A stretch of DNA of 64,000 bases from VAZQ01 sp963725065 (GTDB lineage: Bacteria; Pseudomonadota; Alphaproteobacteria; Rhizobiales; Xanthobacteraceae): contig CAVRXD010000011.1 of the NCBI GenBank assembly GCA_963725065.1, positions 127,382 to 191,381 of the forward strand. The letters are read 5' to 3'. A program made the translations under genes and the position numbers. Shown in pieces: positions 43,851-51,027 of this stretch. Every line of letters begins with the position of its first letter. The first letter of the stretch is position 1. The notes under the pieces were generated by a model. It saw nothing but the letters and a program-made list of their open reading frames with translations, was not told the origin of the DNA and did no database searches.

Positions 43851-44094
43851 CACCTTCGTGTTCGCTGCCGGGCAAGCCAACGGCGACGCGATCTTCGACT
43901 TCGTGGGCAACGGTGCCGGTCCCGGCGACACGCTGAGTTTCGTCGGCTTCGGCACGGCCGGTGACGGGGCCACGTTCACCCAGATCGGTGCGACCAACCA
44001 GTGGACGATCCACTCCGGCCTCGATGCCCACGACGAGATCATCACGTTCATGAACGGCGCCCCGGTCCATCCGACCGACTTCCTGTTCGGATGA
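39391..44094 (+). CDS. Giant beta-helix/RTX secreted protein, C-terminal reading with secretion signal
   Basis: This is the in-frame continuation of the gene that begins at 33703; the listed start is only the first Met after the shifted zone and not a real initiation site. It holds RTX units up to 40100, a distinct acidic segment with short RTX motifs (40150-41290, for example TGSGDDFIVTGSGADTI and GGAGNDTIFGND), further units, and a C-terminal subgroup in which LTLTGSANINGTGN is replaced by LVLQGSADLQGYGN. The last ~90 residues (GNAGNDTFVFAAGQANGDAI, then IFDFVGNGAGPGDTL and a hydrophobic DFLFG end) fit the uncleaved C-terminal type I secretion signal. The exporter genes follow after a terminator-like hairpin. 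Confidence 0.8.
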   Translation: MVGGLGNDTYVVDDAGDVVAEAPLEGTDLVQSSISYTLGNNVENLTLTGSANINGLGNALANVLIGNSGDNSLDGITGADTMVGGAGNDFYRVDDVGDVVTELLNEGTDTVQSSISYTLSANVENLTLTGSANFSGTGNGLDNVIIGNIGDNVLTGGLGNDTLDGGLGADTMVGGTGNDTYIVNVAGDVVTEALNEGTDTVRSSIAYTLGANVENLTLTGSGNIAGTGNELANVIAGNSGNNLLDGGTGADTAVYTTTLALADVVFNAPAGTWTVTGGSAGGNDTLSGIEFIQHAGGRFVLIDPDVAHGGFVDLQAAIDAGAFTQPGDTILFATAPTAPLDIELSTDDDLDFTIPYNVDTTVKVTGTGTAHVTTGSGDDFIVTGSGADTIHTGGGNDIVQAGGGDDEIVGGQGGGDDIYDGGSGDNTVSYPSATNSITVDLRLDDRSEQAANGGGTIGDLLESAEPPYDPDLQVGYAQGVDIGTDVLINIQNVNGGAGNDTIFGNDNANIISGAGGNDTIDAGAGDDTILYTVGDGVDIIDGGANTPDGDTLAVSGTAGDDIIDVVLDVSGVVSSIEGMTPDNVEVYTVDGLGQGANGDTLSYAGTTAFGVTVDLGAVTPTADGFASVAGIENVVGGSLGDSLTGNSGNNTLDGGLGADTLVGGAGNDTYFVDDVGDGVTEALNEGTDTVQSSIGYVLGGNVENLTLTGAGNINGTGNELANTITGNSGNNRLDGDTGADTMIGGLGNDTYVVDDAGDVVTEGASAGTDTVESSIGYVLGADLENLTLTGSANINGTGNSADNTLVGNIGDNTLDGGVGADSMSGGAGNDTYVVDNAGDTVTELSGEGTDLVQSSVSFTLGANVDNLTLTGSANIDGTGNGDVNAIIGNSGNNTLDGGAGADTMTGGAGNDTYVVDDVGDVVVEGASEGIDTVRTSVSYTLTANVENLILTGNGNISANGNGFANSITGNSGDNTLDGGAGPVTMTGGLGNDTYVVDNVGDVVVELANQGTDTVQSSFSYTLGANVENLTLTGALAIDGTGDGGANFITGNSAANTLSGLAGDDVLDGGLGDDTLIGGLGDDMYVVDSINDVVVENVGEGTDMVDASIHYRLGANFENLMLLGSADLQGYGNADANQLTGNAGNNLLDGGVGADLMHGGLGNDVFFADDASDVATENVGEGNDTVFSTAHMRLSANVENLVLQGSADLQGYGNSENNVLYGNAGSNLLIGGVGVDIMLGGAGSDVYFVDNANDIVFENANEGADVVLSTAHFRLSDNVEALVLQGNADLQGYGNSDANVLFGNAGNNILNGEGGADAMVGGAGNDIYFVDNASDAVFENPGEGTDAVFSTAHFRLTDNVETLVLQGSANLQGYGNAGANTLYGNSGNNLLNGEGGADRMVGGAGNDTYFVDNIGDIVLEALNDGTDAVFSTIDYTLTANVETLVLQGIGDLTGTGNALSNTLHGNAGNNTLNGGAGADLLVGNAGNDTFVFAAGQANGDAIFDFVGNGAGPGDTLSFVGFGTAGDGATFTQIGATNQWTIHSGLDAHDEIITFMNGAPVHPTDFLFG

Positions 44095-44159
44095 ACCGGC
44101 GACCGGTTGGCGGCTACTAAGGTTGTAGGTACGCCGCCAGCCGAACCTGCCTGCTTAAG

Positions 44160-44194
44160 GTGGCGGGCGCCCTTGATCGGGCGCCCGCCACGTT
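44160..44194 (+). terminator. Terminator-like hairpin after the RTX gene
   Basis: A 13-bp perfect stem GTGGCGGGCGCCC with its complement (44179-44191) and a six-base loop lies 66 bases after the RTX stop, followed by GTTT. It probably ends most RTX transcripts before the exporter genes. Confidence 0.65.
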
Positions 44195-44313
44195 TGGGGG
44201 GGGAAGGTCGAGGCGGAGGCCTCCTCCCGCCATCGTTCCGGCCGGCGGGGTGATGGCAACGGCCTGGACTGGCCGAATTCCACGATTTCGGGGGTAATTC
44301 CCGTTGGAATTCT

Positions 44314-44334
44314 GTCAAAGTCTTAATTTTTGAC
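44314..44334. promoter_or_regulatory. Inverted repeat upstream of the exporter genes
   Basis: GTCAAA (44314-44319) and TTTGAC (44329-44334) form an inverted repeat with a nine-base AT-rich centre, 64 bases before the ABC exporter start. It lies in an A+T-rich patch suited to a promoter/operator. Function inferred from position only. Confidence 0.35.
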
Positions 44335-44397
44335 GGCGTGTAATTCGGGTGTAACCGCAGTATAGGTATCCTGAGAGGCTGCTACCGGGGCTACTTG

Positions 44398-46149
44398 ATG
44401 TTTGCCACTAAAAATCCGGTCCATCCCGACGTCGCGGAGGCCTTGCGCGAGTGCCGGCGCGCGTTCGGGAGCGTTGCGCTGTTCTCGGGCATGGTGAACC
44501 TGCTGATGCTCGCCGGGCCGCTCTACATGCTCCAGGTCTACGACCGGGTCCTGAGCAGCCGGAGCGTGCCGACGCTGATTGCGCTCTCGATCTTCCTGGT
44601 CGGCGCCTATGCCTTCCAGGGCGTGCTCGACCTGATCCGCTCGCGCGTGGTGGTGCGGTCCGCGGCGGTGCTCGACCAGCGCCTCGCCCTGGCGGTGCAT
44701 AGCGCGGTGATCCGCCTGTCCGTGGCCAGCCGGCACCCCGGCGACGGCCCCCAGCCGGTCCGCGACCTCGATGCGATCCGCGGCTTTCTGACCGGTGCGG
44801 GCCCGATCGCCATCGTTGATCTGCCCTGGGTCCCGGTGTTCCTGACCATCTGTTTCCTCATCCACCCCTGGCTCGGGGTGGCGTCGACCATCGGCGCCGT
44901 CACCCTCTTCACGATGACCCTTCTGACCGAGCGCGCCAGCCGCGCCCCGGCCAAGGCGCTCGCGCAGGACGCAGGCCGGCGCTCGATCATGGTGGAGGCG
45001 CAGCGCCGCGGCGGCGAGACCATCATGGCGATGGGAATGGGCGGTGCGCTTGGGCAGCGCTGGGCCGGGGTCAACAACCGCTATATCGCGGCCACCGCCA
45101 GCCTGAGCGACGTCGCCGGCGGCTTCGGCAGCGCCTCGAAGGTGCTGCGGCTCCTGCTGCAGTCGGTGATCCTCGGGCTGGGCGCCTATCTCGTGATCCG
45201 CCAGGAAATGACCGCCGGCGCCATGGTCGCCGCCTCGATCATGATGGGGCGCGCGCTCGCTCCGATCGAAACCGCCATCGCCAATTGGCGCGCCTTCATC
45301 GGCGCGCGCCAGGCCATCACCCGCCTCTCGGAGGCGCTCACACGCGCCGCGCCGAAGCGGGAGGTCACCTCGCTGCCGCGGCCGGCGCGCAGCCTCGAGG
45401 TCGAGCACGTCGCCATGGTCGCGCCCGGGGGCACGAAACCCGTGGTCGCCAACGTGCGATTTGCCCTCAGGACCGGCCAGGCGTTGGGCATCATAGGTCC
45501 GAGCGGTGCCGGCAAGACCTCCCTGGTGCGCGCCCTCGTGGGCATCTGGCGGCCAGCCAAAGGATGCGTGCGGCTCGATGGCGCCGCGCTCGACCAGTGG
45601 GATCCGGATCAGCTCGGCCAGCATGTCGGCTTCATCTCGCAGACGGTCGAGCTGTTCGACGGCACCATCTCCGAGAACATCGCCCGGATGAACGTCAATC
45701 CGGATGCCGATGCCGTGCTGCGCGCGGCCAAGGCCGCCGGCGCGCACGAGCTGATTCTCCGGTTGCCCAATGGCTACGACACCCCGATCGGCGAAGGCGG
45801 CGAAGCGCTCTCCGGCGGACAGCGCCAGCGCATCGCATTGGCGCGCGCACTCTATGGCGACCCCTTCCTGATCGTGCTCGACGAGCCCAACTCCAATCTC
45901 GACAACGACGGCGAGATGGCTTTGCGCCAGGCCATCGCCAACCTCAAGACCCGCGGCGCCATTGTCGTGCTGATCGCGCATCGGCCGTCGGTGCTCGCCG
46001 TTTGCGACCACATCCTCGTGCTCGCCAACGGGGAGCAGAAGGATTTCGGATCGCGCGACGAGATCATGCAAAAGATGACGCGGCCGGTTGCGGCGCCGGC
46101 GGCGGCCGGCAATCTCAAGGTCGTCAGCGGCACCACGGCTGGAGGCTAG
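44398..46149 (+). CDS. Type I secretion system permease/ATPase (PrtD-type)
   Basis: A 583-residue fused ABC exporter: a membrane domain with about six helices (residues ~25-300; early LLMLAGPLYMLQVYDRVLSS is the family hallmark) and a C-terminal ATPase. Walker A is GPSGAGKTS near residue 365, the ABC signature ALSGGQRQR near 470 and Walker B LIVLDEPNSNLD near 490, with the switch histidine in IAHRPS. No N-terminal C39-like domain is present, typical of exporters for RTX proteases and surface proteins. I prefer ATG 44398 over TTG 44395. It would energise export of the RTX protein; the outer-membrane TolC partner is not in this window. Confidence 0.93.
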   Translation: MFATKNPVHPDVAEALRECRRAFGSVALFSGMVNLLMLAGPLYMLQVYDRVLSSRSVPTLIALSIFLVGAYAFQGVLDLIRSRVVVRSAAVLDQRLALAVHSAVIRLSVASRHPGDGPQPVRDLDAIRGFLTGAGPIAIVDLPWVPVFLTICFLIHPWLGVASTIGAVTLFTMTLLTERASRAPAKALAQDAGRRSIMVEAQRRGGETIMAMGMGGALGQRWAGVNNRYIAATASLSDVAGGFGSASKVLRLLLQSVILGLGAYLVIRQEMTAGAMVAASIMMGRALAPIETAIANWRAFIGARQAITRLSEALTRAAPKREVTSLPRPARSLEVEHVAMVAPGGTKPVVANVRFALRTGQALGIIGPSGAGKTSLVRALVGIWRPAKGCVRLDGAALDQWDPDQLGQHVGFISQTVELFDGTISENIARMNVNPDADAVLRAAKAAGAHELILRLPNGYDTPIGEGGEALSGGQRQRIALARALYGDPFLIVLDEPNSNLDNDGEMALRQAIANLKTRGAIVVLIAHRPSVLAVCDHILVLANGEQKDFGSRDEIMQKMTRPVAAPAAAGNLKVVSGTTAGG

Positions 46150-46153
46150 AGAC

Positions 46154-47473
46154 GTGACCGAGCAGGACCCGCGGCGCACGATCCGCAAGCTCAACCTCGT
46201 GGGATTGGCGATCACCATTTTCCTCGTCGCCGGCGTGGGCGGCTGGGCGGCGGCCACCCACTTGGCCGGCGCGGTGATCGCGCCCGGCACCATCGTGGTC
46301 GAGTCGAGCGTGAAGAAGGTGCAGCATCCGACCGGCGGCGTGGTCGGAGAGATCCTGGTCAGGGAGGGCGCCGAGGTCGAAGCCGGCCAGATCGTGCTGC
46401 GGCTCGACGATACCGTGACCAAGGCCACGCTCGGCGTGGTGCGCTCGCAGCTCGACGAGCTCATGGCGCGCGAGGCGCGCCTCCTTGCCGAGCGCGAGGA
46501 CGCCGATGTCATCGTGTTTCCGAAGCAGCTGACGAGCGGCCGCGAGGAGGCATCGGCCACGACGGCAGTGTCCGGCGAGCAGAAGCTGTTCGAGTCGCGA
46601 CGCAGCGCGCGCACCGGCCAGCGCTCGCAATTGCGCGAGCGGGTGGCACAGACCAACGAGGAGATTCGCGGCCTGTCGGCGCAGCAGGCGGCAAAAGAGG
46701 CCGAGCTCGAGCTGATCAAGAAGGAGCTCGCTGGCGTGACTGAGCTTTACCAGAAGAATCTCGTCTCCATCTCCCGCTTCACCCAGCTCCAGCGCGACCA
46801 GACGCGGATCCAGGGCGAGCGCGGCCAGCTTATTGCCGACATCGCCCGCGCACGCGGCAAGATCAGTGAAACCGAGCTGCAGATCATCCAGATCGACCAG
46901 GATTTCCGCACCGAGGTGCTCAAGGATCTGCGCGAGTCGCAGGGCAAGATCGCCGAGCTCAAGGAGCGGGTCACCGCGGCCGAGGACCAGCTCAAGCGCG
47001 TCGATCTGCGCTCGCCGCAGACCGGCTTCGTCCACCAGCTCTCGGTGCACACTGTGGGCGGCGTGATCAACAACGGCGAGGTCATCATGCAGATCGTCCC
47101 GCGCGCGGACGAGCTCGTGGTGGAGGCCAAGGTCGCTCCCAGCGACATCGATCAGATCGCCACCGGGTCGACGGCGATCGTGAAGGTCATGGCCGGCAAC
47201 CAGCGCACCACGCCCGAAATCATCGGCGTGATCACCCGCGTGTCCGCCGACCTCGCGCACGACCCGCAGCAGCAGAATTCCGCGCAGCCGGCTCCCGCCT
47301 ACTACACCGTCCGCATCACGCTGCCGGCCGCGGAGGTGGCGCGCCTCAAGGACATCCGACTCGTTCCCGGCATGCCGGTCGAGGCCTTCATCCAGACCCA
47401 CGAGCGTACCCCGCTGCAGTATCTGCTCAAGCCGCTGCGCGATCAGGTCGCCCGCACCTTCCGCGAGCGTTGA
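46154..47473 (+). CDS. HlyD family type I secretion periplasmic adaptor subunit
   Basis: A 439-residue membrane-fusion protein (PrtE/HlyD type). One inner-membrane helix lies near residues 13-35, followed by a lipoyl/beta-barrel half (VKKVQHPTGGVVGEILVREG), a long coiled coil (about 90-270) and the second half with RSPQTGFVHQLSVHTVGGVI and VPGMPVEAFIQT near the end. It bridges the ABC exporter and an outer-membrane channel. GTG 46154 is chosen because GGAGG lies eight bases ahead and the gene starts five bases after the exporter stop. Confidence 0.93.
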   Translation: MTEQDPRRTIRKLNLVGLAITIFLVAGVGGWAAATHLAGAVIAPGTIVVESSVKKVQHPTGGVVGEILVREGAEVEAGQIVLRLDDTVTKATLGVVRSQLDELMAREARLLAEREDADVIVFPKQLTSGREEASATTAVSGEQKLFESRRSARTGQRSQLRERVAQTNEEIRGLSAQQAAKEAELELIKKELAGVTELYQKNLVSISRFTQLQRDQTRIQGERGQLIADIARARGKISETELQIIQIDQDFRTEVLKDLRESQGKIAELKERVTAAEDQLKRVDLRSPQTGFVHQLSVHTVGGVINNGEVIMQIVPRADELVVEAKVAPSDIDQIATGSTAIVKVMAGNQRTTPEIIGVITRVSADLAHDPQQQNSAQPAPAYYTVRITLPAAEVARLKDIRLVPGMPVEAFIQTHERTPLQYLLKPLRDQVARTFRER

Positions 47474-47488
47474 TCGCACGTGTGCGGC

Positions 47489-47541
47489 GAACTCGGTCTG
47501 CTCCCCTCCCCCTTGTGGGGAGGGGTTGGGGGTGGGGGTCG
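47489..47541. repeat. GC-rich extragenic repeat, left copy
   Basis: A ~53-base element with a CTCCCC...GGGGAG palindromic core followed by a G-rich tail. It is repeated in inverted orientation at 47724-47775 with only one or two mismatches. It lies just after the adaptor gene. Confidence 0.75.
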
Positions 47542-47723
47542 CAGTAAGAACACGATGGCATGTCCGCAAGGGACGGGCCGCGAGTCCGGGCGAAGCGCGA
47601 TCGTCTGATCGTGCCGCTGTGGCGCCGCCTCGACATAGTCTGCGCGTCGTTCCGATGCAATCCCAACGAGCCTTGCTGTGGAATGTCGATTGCGCGCTTG
47701 AAGACTTCTCAGCGCAATAACGA

Positions 47724-47775
47724 CGACCCCACCCCCAACCCCTCCCCACAAGGGGGAGGGGAGCGCACCGAGTTC
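47724..47775. repeat. GC-rich extragenic repeat, right (inverted) copy
   Basis: Inverted copy of the element at 47489-47541, ending 16 bases from the stop of the convergent EAL-like gene. The two copies enclose 182 bases with no gene; the pair could fold into one very long hairpin and end transcription from both sides. Confidence 0.75.
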
Positions 47776-47791
47776 TCGGCGACACTCCCCA

Positions 47792-48988
47792 TCACCTCGG
47801 TGAGGTCTCGCGCGCAAGTATCGACTGCGCAAACCGCTTCGGTGTCATCGGGGCCGCGAACAGGCCGCCTTGCACCAGATGGACCCCGATCTCGCGTAGC
47901 GCGATGAAGTCGTCCCGCTCGTCCACGCCCTCGGCGACGGTCCGCGCGCCCATGGCGTCAGCGAGGTCGATGATGTGCCGGCAGGTCGCGAGCTTCGAGC
48001 GATCGTGCGCGCAGCCGGCGACGAGCTCGCGAGCGATCTTCAGCTCGACGAACGGAAAGTCGTTGAGCTTCGAGAGCGGCAGCCATTCGTCGCGTACGTT
48101 CTTGATCGAGATGGCGATGTTGCGAAACCGCAATTGCTTGGCGATGGCTTTCAGCAGCCCCAGCTCGGCAACGGCCGCCGCGGCGTCGATCTCGATGATG
48201 AGTCCCTCGAAGGCCCGCTGATCGGGCAACTGCCGGCACAGCGTTGCGACCGACACCGGATCCCGAAGGCAGGCGATCGGCAGCTCGACCGCGATCTCGA
48301 CTGCGCCGGTCTGGGCGTGGAAGCTGCGCCAGTCGTCCGCCAGGCGGGCGATCACCCGCTCCGACAGCGCGATCCCGTCGCTCGAGCGATCGGCGGCGAT
48401 CACCGCCGCGGCGCCGCTGAGCGCGAGCGTGCGCGCATCCCTCTTGGGCTGGTACATCAGTTCGGGTCGCCGCGCGCCGACAGCCTCGGCGGTCTGGACG
48501 GCGGGGGCCGGCGCTTGCTTCGCCTGAACCAGCGCCGCAACGGCGTCGCGCAAGGTGCCGGCGGTGAACGGCGTCGCCAGCAACGGCAGCATGGCGAGGC
48601 CGAGCTTGGCGCCGAGCGCCCGGACCGCTCCCACCATCGGCGAGGTGCGCGGACCGAGCACCAGGACCTTGCCGTCGTAGTCCCTGGCCGCGAGCAATTC
48701 CATCATCTCGCAGGCTTCGATTCCGCCCGCGGACGATCCGATGACGACGAGGTCGGGCGGGCCCGCATCGAGCGCCGCGTTCAACGCGGTGAGTTGTGCG
48801 CATTCGCTGGTGGCGAAGCCGAAACCTTCCAGCGTGTCGGTCAGGAACGTGCGCGTGGCGTGACTGGCGTCGGCGACGCAAGCCATCGGCATCGCCGTTG
48901 CCGCAAGCAACGTTGCAGCGTTGGTCGCAGCCTCGATCGCAGACTTGATCGTAGCCTTGGCTGCATCTTCGTGTTCTTGGTTTTTCAT
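47792..48988 (-). CDS. Receiver-like/EAL-like protein, both domains degenerate
   Basis: A 398-residue cytosolic protein. The N-terminal ~130 residues resemble a response-regulator receiver, but the phospho-acceptor position reads DLVVIGSS and the conserved lysine is replaced in LLATPF. The C-terminal ~220 residues resemble an EAL c-di-GMP phosphodiesterase (YQPKRDART, ELKIARELV, VAEGVDERDD, QGGLFAAPM), but the metal-binding ExLxR motif and other acidic ligands are missing. It probably cannot hydrolyse c-di-GMP and may serve as a sensor or scaffold. ATG 48988 is the first in-frame Met. It is convergent with the secretion genes, whose adhesin-like product is a type often governed by c-di-GMP (inference). 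Confidence 0.75.
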   Translation of the reverse strand: MKNQEHEDAAKATIKSAIEAATNAATLLAATAMPMACVADASHATRTFLTDTLEGFGFATSECAQLTALNAALDAGPPDLVVIGSSAGGIEACEMMELLAARDYDGKVLVLGPRTSPMVGAVRALGAKLGLAMLPLLATPFTAGTLRDAVAALVQAKQAPAPAVQTAEAVGARRPELMYQPKRDARTLALSGAAAVIAADRSSDGIALSERVIARLADDWRSFHAQTGAVEIAVELPIACLRDPVSVATLCRQLPDQRAFEGLIIEIDAAAAVAELGLLKAIAKQLRFRNIAISIKNVRDEWLPLSKLNDFPFVELKIARELVAGCAHDRSKLATCRHIIDLADAMGARTVAEGVDERDDFIALREIGVHLVQGGLFAAPMTPKRFAQSILARETSPR

Positions 48989-49664
48989 GACGCCCCCTGT
49001 TTGACGGGATGCGCCTGTTTAAGGCCGCGCCGGTTCCGAACAGTAAATTTGCCCGGGTCGGGGCGAGCGTATGTTCGAACAGAACAAACCCCGCGTTGCC
49101 GAGCTCGCTAAAAGTTTTCTCAATTCCGTCCCAGCCGGTCGGTTCCTTCCGCCACAAAAGGTCTTGCCTTGTGTAACCCGAATCTTGTATATTTACGTAC
49201 TCTCCGAAATTTGCCTGTGAATGCCTGATGTCCGCGGCGCCGGCGTCGACGTTCATTGTTTTCCATTGTTAATCGCGAGTTCTCGAGCCGCGGTCTGCGC
49301 CCCGTTCGGGTTCCGGGTTGCGCCTGAAAACGAAGCAGAAACAATGACTTGTTCATGCATCTGCGCGGTTGCCAGCGCGGCCCGGGTGAGAGTCGCGCAT
49401 TGTTATTTCATTGTTAATAACAATGACGCCGGACCTCGCGCGCGCCCCCGCGCGGCGTGGAGTCGCGAGCGTTGGAGCCGCGTTCGGTCCGGCTCGGACA
49501 GACGAAAAACGCGTTCGGGGACAGGGCCTTGACTGACACGGAGGCTGCCTTCAGCCTCGCTCGAAACGGGCAGGCGTCCCAGCCATCGCCCGGATCGTCA
49601 CCGCATGCTTCCTGCGTCGCGCCTGATCACGCGCCGCTCCGCAACAAGCACCAAAGCACGCCCG
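48989..49664. other. Divergent intergenic region with ATTGTT motifs
   Basis: A 676-base gap between the EAL-like gene and the molybdenum hydroxylase operon, with A+T-rich patches. No protein with recognisable character is seen. CATTGTT occurs near 49254, 49263, 49399 and 49409, and the last one is part of a perfect palindrome listed separately. Confidence 0.5.
49408..49426. promoter_or_regulatory. 19-bp palindrome, candidate operator
   Basis: TCATTGTTAATAACAATGA is a perfect palindrome around a central A, in the divergent region ahead of the molybdenum hydroxylase operon. Half-sites (CATTGTT) recur nearby, so a dimeric regulator may bind here. The regulator is not encoded in the window. Confidence 0.5.
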
Positions 49665-50546
49665 ATGAAACCCGCATCGTTCGAATATGAAAGGCCCGCG
49701 CATCTCGACGAGGCCTGCGCGCTGCTGTCGGCCGGGGACGACGTGCGCATCATCGCCGGCGGGCAGACTCTCGTCCCGCTGATGGCGATGCGGCTCGCCC
49801 GGCCGAAGCGGCTGATCGACATCGCCCGCATCCCCGAGCTTGCTTTCGTGCGCGACGAGGGCAGCGCCATCGTCATCGGTGCGACCACCCGCCAATGCGT
49901 GCTCGAGCACGACGCCACCGTCCGCGCCAAGGTGCCGCTGCTCGCCAAGGTCATGCCGTTCGTCGGTCATGCCCCGATCCGGGCGCGGGGAACCGTGGGC
50001 GGCTCGCTCGCCAACGCCGATCCGGCGGCGGAGATCGCGCTCGCTGCGGTCACGCTCGCGGCGACGCTGGTCTATCGCGAAGGTGACACGGTGGCCGAAT
50101 GTGCCGCCGCGGATTTCTTCATCGGGCCGATGATGACGGCGCTGCCCGCGGCCGGCTGCCTGACGGCAGTGCGCTTTCCGGTCTGGCGCGAGGCGCGCAT
50201 CGGCGTCGGTTTCCACGAGGTCAATGCCCGCCGGAGCGATTTCGCCTTTGCCTCGGCGGCGGCGCAGATCGCGCTCGACGACGCCGGCCTCTGCCGGCGT
50301 GTCGCGCTGGGTGTCGGCGGCATCACGCCCGTGCCGTTGCGGCTCGATGCGGCGGCCGACGCGCTCGTCGGCGGCCGGGCGGAGGAAGCGATCACCCGCG
50401 ACGCCGTGCGCGCGGCGCTCGCCGATATCGAGCTGTTGTCGGATCTGCATGCATCGGCCGATTATCGCCGGCGCGCCGCGGCGACACTTGCCGTGCGCGC
50501 GATCACCGATGCCTATCGAGCCGCCGAGGGCGCGCATGCCGGTTGA
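49665..50546 (+). CDS. Molybdenum hydroxylase FAD-binding (medium) subunit
   Basis: A 293-residue FAD subunit of the xanthine dehydrogenase/CO dehydrogenase family. The FAD-binding segments are IIAGGQTLVPLMAMRLARP (about residues 30-48), IGATTR, and RARGTVGGSLANADPAAE (about 107-124); the C-terminal CODH-FAD domain follows. It passes electrons from the iron-sulfur subunit to an acceptor. The start at ATG 49665 opens at the conserved FEYERPAHLDEA segment. The end overlaps the small-subunit gene by 11 bases. Confidence 0.92.
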   Translation: MKPASFEYERPAHLDEACALLSAGDDVRIIAGGQTLVPLMAMRLARPKRLIDIARIPELAFVRDEGSAIVIGATTRQCVLEHDATVRAKVPLLAKVMPFVGHAPIRARGTVGGSLANADPAAEIALAAVTLAATLVYREGDTVAECAAADFFIGPMMTALPAAGCLTAVRFPVWREARIGVGFHEVNARRSDFAFASAAAQIALDDAGLCRRVALGVGGITPVPLRLDAAADALVGGRAEEAITRDAVRAALADIELLSDLHASADYRRRAAATLAVRAITDAYRAAEGAHAG

Positions 50547-51027
50547 ATTGAACGTCAACGGGCAGACGCGCACGGTCGCGGTCGAGCCGCGCACGAGCCT
50601 GCTCGACTGCCTGCGCGAGGATCTGTTGCTGACCGGCGCCCATGCCGGCTGCGAGCACGGCGTCTGCGGAGCGTGTACCGTGCTCATCGACGGCGCGCCG
50701 GTGCGCTCCTGCCTGATGTTCGCGGTGCAGGCCGACGGCTATGCCATCACCACCATCGAGGGCCTGTCGCCGGGGCCGGGCGAGCTCTCGCCCATTCAGG
50801 ACGCATTCTGCGAGACCCACGGCATGCAATGCGGCTATTGCACCCCGGCGATGATCCTCACCGCGCACGCGCTGCTGGCCAATAATCCGGCGCCGACGCG
50901 CGAAGACATCGTCGATGCCATTTCCGGCAATATCTGCCGCTGCACCGGCTACGCGCAGATCGTCGAGGCGATCGCGCTCGCGGCCGAGCGCATGCGCAGC
51001 CTGAACCGTCCGGCGGGCACGCCATGA
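50536..51027 (+). CDS. Molybdenum hydroxylase 2Fe-2S (small) subunit
   Basis: A 163-residue iron-sulfur subunit. The plant-ferredoxin-type cluster is bound by CEHGVCGAC plus a later Cys (RSCLMF), and the second cluster by MQCGYCTPAM and ICRCTGY. These are the standard eight cysteines of the family. It shuttles electrons between the molybdenum site and FAD. It overlaps the genes on both sides, showing strict co-translation in the order medium, small, large. Confidence 0.95.
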   Translation: MPVELNVNGQTRTVAVEPRTSLLDCLREDLLLTGAHAGCEHGVCGACTVLIDGAPVRSCLMFAVQADGYAITTIEGLSPGPGELSPIQDAFCETHGMQCGYCTPAMILTAHALLANNPAPTREDIVDAISGNICRCTGYAQIVEAIALAAERMRSLNRPAGTP

